This document shows, piece after piece, positions 6,704 to 10,498 of a stretch of 10,498 nt of DNA; the stretch's first letter is position 1, and each line of letters opens with the position of its first letter. Both the position numbers and the translations under genes were made by a program. The stretch is taken from contig JAAWLY010000071.1 of assembly GCA_022798155.1 (NCBI GenBank), positions 1-10,498 on the forward strand, given 5' to 3'. The stretch is from Lawsonibacter sp. (GTDB lineage Bacteria; Bacillota; Clostridia; Oscillospirales; Oscillospiraceae). The notes under the pieces were generated by a model. That model was not told where the DNA came from. It did no database searches and saw only the letters and a list, made by a program, of their open reading frames with translations.

Positions 6704-7561
6704 TCAATTGGTCAGCATAGTCCCGATGCCGGCGTCGGACAGCAGCTCAATGAGGATGGAGTGCTCCACCCGGCCGTCCAGAATGACAGCGGACCTCACC
6801 CCGGAGCGGACGCTCTCCACGCAGCAGTCCACCTTGGGAATCATGCCACCGGAGATGACCCCCTCCCGCACCAGAGCAGGGACAGAAGACAGGTGCAGCT
6901 CCGGAATAAGGGTGGACTCGTCCTTGGGGTCCCGGAGCAGCCCCCGCACATCGGTGAGCAGCAGCAGCCGCTCCGCCTCCAGGGCGGTGGCCAGCTTGGC
7001 GGCGGCGGTGTCGGCGTTGATGTTGTAGGCAGTGGGGCCGTCAGTCCCCTGAGCCACGGTGGCCACCACGGGGATATAGCCGCTGTTCAGGGCGTCCACC
7101 ACGGGGGCGGGGTCCACGGTGTGGATCTCGCCCACCAGGCCGTATTTCTCGTCCAGCACCTTGGCCTGAAACAGCCCGCCGTCCAGGCCGCACAGGCCCA
7201 GCGCCCGGCCCCCCAGCCGGTTCAGGGTGGCGGTCAGGTTCTTGTTCACCTGGCCGCAGAGAATCTGCTGGACGATCTCCATGGTCTCCTGGTCGGTGTA
7301 CCGCAGGCCGTCCACAAATTTGGACTCCTTGCCGATCTTTTTCAGCATCTGGCTGATCTCCGGCCCGCCGCCGTGGACCACCACCACCCGGACCCCCACC
7401 AGGGAAAGCAGAATCACGTCGGAGATGACGGCCTGGCGCAGCTCCTGGGAAATCATGGCGTTGCCGCCGTATTTGACCACCACCGTTTTGCCGGTGTACT
7501 TCTGGATATAGGGCAGGGCCTCCGCCAGGACATGGGCCCGGTCGATCTCATTGAAGGACAT
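6704..7561 (-). CDS. argB: Acetylglutamate kinase
   Basis: A 285-residue amino-acid kinase that phosphorylates N-acetylglutamate with ATP, the second step of the pathway. VVKYGGNAM (28-36) carries the catalytic Lys30. VVHGGGPEI (61-69) is the glycine-rich loop that holds the substrate phosphate. Other landmarks are GLCGLDGG (122-129), YNINADTAAAKLA (179-191) and LLLTDVRGLL (200-209). An N-terminal helix before Lys30 and a C-terminal GRVEHSILIELLSDAGIGTM segment resemble arginine-inhibited hexameric kinases, as expected where ArgJ recycles acetyl groups and control falls on this step; feedback inhibition is an inference. Start 7561 (MSFNEIDR) is chosen from AGGAGGT 7 nt upstream. A longer reading from 7612 would add 17 residues that run into repeat element C. 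Confidence 0.97.
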   Translation of the reverse strand: MSFNEIDRAHVLAEALPYIQKYTGKTVVVKYGGNAMISQELRQAVISDVILLSLVGVRVVVVHGGGPEISQMLKKIGKESKFVDGLRYTDQETMEIVQQILCGQVNKNLTATLNRLGGRALGLCGLDGGLFQAKVLDEKYGLVGEIHTVDPAPVVDALNSGYIPVVATVAQGTDGPTAYNINADTAAAKLATALEAERLLLLTDVRGLLRDPKDESTLIPELHLSSVPALVREGVISGGMIPKVDCCVESVRSGVRSAVILDGRVEHSILIELLSDAGIGTMLTN

Positions 7562-7568
7562 GGATATT

Positions 7569-7575
7569 ACCTCCT
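7569..7575 (-). promoter_or_regulatory. Ribosome binding site of argB
   Basis: The minus strand reads AGGAGGT, 7 nt before the ATG at 7561. It fixes the argB start against the longer in-frame ATG at 7612, which lies inside palindromic element C. Confidence 0.85.
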
Positions 7576-7583
7576 GGATTAGA

Positions 7584-7654
7584 TGTAGGGGCGGATAGCA
7601 TCCGCCCGTCAAATTTTTGCTGCACCCTGCGGGCGGATCATATCCGTCCCTACA
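7584..7654. repeat. Palindromic intergenic element C (argJ-argB gap)
   Basis: A 71-bp element with ends TGTAGGGGC and TCCCTACA. The outer arms (about 25 bp, 7584-7608 against 7630-7654) are complementary except for about three positions. Each arm also folds alone: GGGCGGAT/ATCCGCCC (7589-7596 with 7600-7607, loop AGC), and GGGCGGAT with ATCCGTCC (7631-7638 with 7642-7649). The centre is AT-rich (AAATTTTT). It lies 10 bp after the argJ stop and 8 bp before the argB ribosome site. Confidence 0.82.
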
Positions 7655-7664
7655 GAATCACGCC

Positions 7665-8888
7665 TCAGGTCCGGTAATCCCCGTTGATGCGCACGTAGTC
7701 GTAGGTCAGGTCGCAGCCCCAGCACTCGGCCTCGTCGTCCCCCTCATTCAGGTTGACGGCGATGACCACCTCCTTCTCGCTGAGCACCTTCTTGGCCAGC
7801 TCCTCGTCAAAGGCCAGGCCGTCGCCCTGCTTGCACACCGGAACGGATCCGGCAGCCGACTCGAAGGCCATATCCACATGCTCGGGGCGGAAGGGGGCCT
7901 TGGAGTAGCCCATGGCCACCAGCACCCGGCCCCAGTTGGCGTCGGCGCCGAACATGGCGGCCTTCACCAAGGAGGAGCTGACCACCGTCTTGGCCAGCCG
8001 TTCGGCGGACTCCTCGCTTCTCGCGCCAATCACCCGGCAGGTGACCAGCCGGCCGGCCCCCTCGCCGTCCCCGGCGATGGCCCGGGACAGGTGGCGGCAG
8101 ACATAGTCCAGCGCCTGGCAGAAGGCCTCATAGCTCTCGTCCTTCCACTCGATCTGCTCGTTGCCCGCCATACCGTTGGCCAGGACAATGGCCATGTCGC
8201 CGGGGGAGGTCTCCCCGTCGATGGTGACCCGGTTGAAGGTCTTGGCGGATACCTCCCGAATGGCCTCCTCCAGCATTCCCGGGGTGATGGCGCAGTCGGT
8301 GGTGAGAAAGGCCAGCAGGGTGCCCATGTTGGGGTGGATCATGCCGGAGCCCTTGGCAATGGCCCCAATTTTAACCTCTTTCCCGTCCAGGCGGAAGGAG
8401 ACGGCGATCTCCTTGGGCACCGTGTCGGTGGTCATAATGGCGGTGGCGGCGTTGCCGGAGCCCGACTGGGACAGGGCCGCCGCTGCCTTGGGCACACCGG
8501 TCTGGACGGCCTGGATGTTGATGGTCTGGCCGATGATGCCGCTGGAGGCCACCGCGAAGTCCCCGGCCTCCCGGCCGGTGGCCTGGGCGGCAAAGAGGCA
8601 CATGGCCTCGGCGTTCTCATGGCTCATGGGACAGCAGGCGTTGGCGTTGCCGCTGTTGGCCACTACCCCCCAGGCGGTGCCGTCCTCCAGGTGGTCCATG
8701 GTTACATAGATGGGGGCCGCTTTCACCCGGTTCAGGGTGTATACCGCCGCGGCGGCGCACTCCTTCTCTGACAGGATCAGCGCCAGGTCGTTTTTCTCCG
8801 AACTGCCGTCCGCCTGGATGCCGCAGTGGACGCCGGCGGCCTTGAACCCCTGGGCGGCGCATACGCCGCCGGAAATTTCCTTCATCAT
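7665..8888 (-). CDS. argJ: Bifunctional glutamate N-acetyltransferase / amino-acid acetyltransferase (ornithine acetyltransferase)
   Basis: A 407-residue enzyme that moves the acetyl group from N-acetylornithine to glutamate, yielding ornithine and regenerating N-acetylglutamate; many forms also use acetyl-CoA. The precursor is expected to cleave itself into two chains before Thr190 in KGSGMIHPNMGTLLAFLTTD (179-198). The bond here is Gly-Thr rather than the commoner Ala-Thr, a substitution I have seen in clostridial members. The oxyanion-type segment SSGIIG is at 115-120. ANSGNANAC (77-85) and the C-terminal GADANWGRVLVAMGYS (315-329) are further family blocks. Start: the first of two tandem ATGs (8888, 8885) with AAAGGAG 8 nt upstream; a reading from 8930 would run into repeat element D. 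Neither argA nor argE is in the window, consistent with the cyclic pathway. Whether this protein is mono- or bifunctional cannot be decided from sequence. Confidence 0.97.
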   Translation of the reverse strand: MMKEISGGVCAAQGFKAAGVHCGIQADGSSEKNDLALILSEKECAAAAVYTLNRVKAAPIYVTMDHLEDGTAWGVVANSGNANACCPMSHENAEAMCLFAAQATGREAGDFAVASSGIIGQTINIQAVQTGVPKAAAALSQSGSGNAATAIMTTDTVPKEIAVSFRLDGKEVKIGAIAKGSGMIHPNMGTLLAFLTTDCAITPGMLEEAIREVSAKTFNRVTIDGETSPGDMAIVLANGMAGNEQIEWKDESYEAFCQALDYVCRHLSRAIAGDGEGAGRLVTCRVIGARSEESAERLAKTVVSSSLVKAAMFGADANWGRVLVAMGYSKAPFRPEHVDMAFESAAGSVPVCKQGDGLAFDEELAKKVLSEKEVVIAVNLNEGDDEAECWGCDLTYDYVRINGDYRT

Positions 8889-8896
8889 GCTTCGTT

Positions 8897-8903
8897 CTCC
8901 TTT
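8897..8903 (-). promoter_or_regulatory. Ribosome binding site of argJ
   Basis: The minus strand reads AAAGGAG, 8 nt before the first of two adjacent ATGs (8888) and 11 nt before the second. It favours the first and excludes the in-frame ATG at 8930, which lies inside element D. Confidence 0.78.
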
Positions 8904-8906
8904 ATG

Positions 8907-8954
8907 TGCAGGCGGCCTCTGACCACCCACGGGCGCCTGGTATGCGCCCCTGCA
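8907..8954. repeat. Palindromic intergenic element D (argC-argJ gap), inverted relative of element A
   Basis: A 48-bp element with outer TGCAGG/CCTGCA. It contains GGGCGC/GCGCCC (8931-8936 with 8944-8949) and a second arm pair (8910-8917 with 8921-8928) that closes fully only in the minus-strand RNA, using three G-U pairs. Its reverse complement aligns with the first unit of element A (5318-5367), with about 38 of 48 aligned bases identical by eye and one 2-base gap. It begins 8 bp after the argC stop and abuts the argJ ribosome site. Confidence 0.72.
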
Positions 8955-8962
8955 ACGTAGAT

Positions 8963-9904
8963 TTACAGGCTTAACCCCTTGGTCTCTTCAAAGCCCAGCA
9001 TCAGGTTCATGTTCTGCACCGCCGCGCCGCTGGCGCCCTTGCCCAGGTTGTCCAGCCGGGCGGAGAGCATCACGGCCTTGTCGCTGCCGTTGACGAAAAT
9101 CTGGAGCGTGTCCTGGTCCGCCAGATTATTGGAGCCGATGAAGCCGCAGGTGGGGGCGTCGGCGGGACGGAGTGAGACGATGGCGCTTCCCTCGTAATAG
9201 CTCTCATACAGCGCCCGCAGGGTGTCAATGGACTGCTCTCCCTTCAGCTGGTCCAGCCACAGGGGGACAGTGACCACCATGCCCTGGGGGAAGTCACAGA
9301 TGATGGGCATGAACACGGGCGGACAGTCCAGCCCGGCCACCGCCGCCATCTCAGGCAGATGCTTGTGGCTCAGGGCAACCCCGTAGTGCCGGGGGCTGTC
9401 CAGCTCGGCCTGGCGGTCGGGGCCCTCATACTCGGCGATGGACTTCTTCCCGCCGCCGGTGTAGCCAGACAGGGCGTGGCAGGTCAGCTTGGCGCAGGCG
9501 GGCAGAACTCCTTTTTCCACCAGAGGACGGATCAGGGACAGGAAACCGGTGGCGTAACAGCCCGGGTTGGCCACCCGCTTGGCGCAGGCGATTTTCTCCC
9601 GCTGGCCATTGAGCTCCGGAAAGCCATACACCCAGCCGGGGGCCACCCGGTGGGCGGTAGAGCAGTCGATGACCCGGGTGTGGTCGTTGTCAATGAGGGA
9701 CACCGCCTCCGACGCCGCGGCGTCGGGCAGGCAGAGGAACACCAGGTCGGCGGCGTTGAGCAGCTTCTTCCGCTCGGCGGTGTCCTTCCGCTTGTCCTCG
9801 TCGATCAGGAGAAGCTGGATATCCTCCCGGGCGGCCAGACGGTCATAGATTTGCAGGCCGGTGGTGCCCTCCTTACCGTCGATGTAGATTTTGGGCTTGT
9901 TCAT
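8963..9904 (-). CDS. argC: N-acetyl-gamma-glutamyl-phosphate reductase, short (type 2) form
   Basis: A 313-residue NADPH-dependent reductase that turns N-acetylglutamyl phosphate into the semialdehyde. The length (about 310 rather than about 345) and the N-terminus KIYIDGKEGTTGLQIYDRL (5-23), with the compact dinucleotide loop GKEGTTG in place of the usual GxxGYxG, mark the less common type 2 form (TIGR01851-like). The catalytic cysteine is Cys116 in VANPGCYATG. SGYTGGGKK (146-154) and LSHKHLPEM (178-186), the latter with the probable general-base His182, follow. The C-terminus (GKGASGAAVQNMNLMLGF) is intact. The start at 9904 has AAGGAGG (9920-9914) 9 nt upstream. That site overlaps the argH stop, and the argH-argC gap is only 15 bp, so coupled translation is likely. 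No repeat element occurs in that gap. Confidence 0.95.
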   Translation of the reverse strand: MNKPKIYIDGKEGTTGLQIYDRLAAREDIQLLLIDEDKRKDTAERKKLLNAADLVFLCLPDAAASEAVSLIDNDHTRVIDCSTAHRVAPGWVYGFPELNGQREKIACAKRVANPGCYATGFLSLIRPLVEKGVLPACAKLTCHALSGYTGGGKKSIAEYEGPDRQAELDSPRHYGVALSHKHLPEMAAVAGLDCPPVFMPIICDFPQGMVVTVPLWLDQLKGEQSIDTLRALYESYYEGSAIVSLRPADAPTCGFIGSNNLADQDTLQIFVNGSDKAVMLSARLDNLGKGASGAAVQNMNLMLGFEETKGLSL

Positions 9905-9919
9905 GTGGCAGCGCCTCCT

Positions 9920-10498
9920 TCATCTGTGCTGAGATACAAATTCTTCAATCAAGGAAATCTGCTTCTCCACAGACTCCTTGGCCGGGCCGCCGTAGACCTT
10001 GCGGCCATTGACGCAGGTTTTCAGCGCCAGCGCCTCGTACACATCCTCGTCAAACAGCCCGGAGATGGCCCGGAAATCCCGGAGGGTCAGGGTGTCCAGG
10101 GTGTCGCCGGTCTTGATGCACATGTTGACCAGCCGGCCCACAATCATGTAGGCCTCACGGAAGGGCATCCCCTTGCGGGTCAGATAGTCGGCGCAGTCGG
10201 TGGCGTTGATGAAGCCGCCGGCCGCCGCCTTGGCCATGTTCTTGGGCCGGATGGTCAGCGTCTCCAGCATGGAGCCAAAGACAGGCAGACAAATCTCCAC
10301 GGTGTCGATGGCGTCGAAGAGGGCCTCCTTGTCCTCCTGGGTGTCCTTGTTATAGGCCAGGGGCAGCCCCTTCATCACAGTGAGCAGGGTCATCAGCGCG
10401 CCGTACACCCGGCCCGTCTTGCCCCGGACCAGCTCGGCCACGTCGGGGTTCTTCTTCTGGGGCATGATGGAGGAGCCGGTGGAGTAGGCGTCGTCCAG
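9920..10498 (-). CDS. argH: Argininosuccinate lyase, C-terminal part (5' end outside window)
   Basis: The last 192 residues of the tetrameric cytoplasmic lyase that splits argininosuccinate into arginine and fumarate, the final step of the pathway. The frame is open to the window edge; the family is usually about 455-470 residues, so roughly 40 percent is present. The fumarate-lyase superfamily signature GSSIMPQKKNPD is visible at residues 8-19 of the fragment; its serine-containing flexible loop holds the catalytic base. It is followed by LVRGKTGRVYGAL and LPLAYNKDTQEDKEALFDA, the typical argH blocks, and the C-terminal helical domain containing GMPFREAY. The ATG at 10465 lies inside the signature and is not the true start. 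The stop overlaps the argC ribosome site. argG is often next to argH and may lie just beyond the window. Confidence 0.97.
   Translation of the reverse strand: MDDAYSTGSSIMPQKKNPDVAELVRGKTGRVYGALMTLLTVMKGLPLAYNKDTQEDKEALFDAIDTVEICLPVFGSMLETLTIRPKNMAKAAAGGFINATDCADYLTRKGMPFREAYMIVGRLVNMCIKTGDTLDTLTLRDFRAISGLFDEDVYEALALKTCVNGRKVYGGPAKESVEKQISLIEEFVSQHR

Noticed and set aside
5703..7028. A 441-codon plus-strand open frame opposite argD and argB, crossing element B
   Set aside because: Antisense shadow of two well-supported arg genes; it reads straight through a palindromic repeat and shows no family motifs.
7617..8771. A 384-codon plus-strand open frame opposite argJ
   Set aside because: Gly/His/Val-rich composition typical of GC-rich antisense frames; argJ on the other strand is certain.
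5318..8954. The intercistronic palindromes as transcription terminators of individual arg genes
   Set aside because: None is followed by a T run on the minus strand, and the genes form one pathway set with a proper terminator only after argF.

Overview
The window (10,498 bp, GC-rich) looks like chromosomal DNA from a GC-rich gut Clostridia lineage, most likely Oscillospiraceae (Flavonifractor/Pseudoflavonifractor/Lawsonibacter-like). This is inferred from strong AGGAGG ribosome sites, a DUF4358-type lipoprotein, a YjiH-family membrane protein, a cyclic arginine pathway using ArgJ, and many short GC-rich intergenic palindromes. There is no sign of phage, plasmid, CRISPR, tRNA or rRNA.

Left part, plus strand (1-2784): the 3' end of pheT (phenylalanyl-tRNA synthetase beta chain), then a PLP-dependent low-specificity threonine aldolase, then a lipoprotein joining a DUF4358-like domain to a transglutaminase-like catalytic core. 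The three genes are tightly packed: a 10-bp gap whose ribosome site overlaps the pheT stop, then an ATGA start/stop overlap. They end at a GC-rich hairpin (2793-2826) that can also stop the convergent minus-strand gene.

Middle, minus strand (2841-4290): a single YjiH-type multi-pass membrane protein with its own near-consensus sigma-A promoter (TTGCAA, 17 bp, TATAAT) and a short leader whose ends form an 11-bp stem.

Right part, minus strand (4321-10498): an arginine biosynthesis operon transcribed argH(partial)-argC-argJ-argB-argD-argF and ended by a 12-bp-stem terminator. ArgJ recycles the acetyl group from N-acetylornithine to glutamate, so argB, argC, argD, argJ, argF and argH cover the route from glutamate to arginine except argG and carbamoyl-phosphate synthetase, which are not in the window. 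The operon promoter is also outside, beyond position 10498.

The most unusual feature is a family of palindromic elements (48-84 bp, with ends resembling TGYAGGGGC / GCCCCTRCA) occupying four consecutive gaps inside the arg operon. Only the argH-argC gap lacks one. Each fits between the upstream stop codon and the next ribosome site, and each is built from smaller hairpins. I found no clearly new multi-gene system; the protein-coding content is mostly ordinary metabolism.
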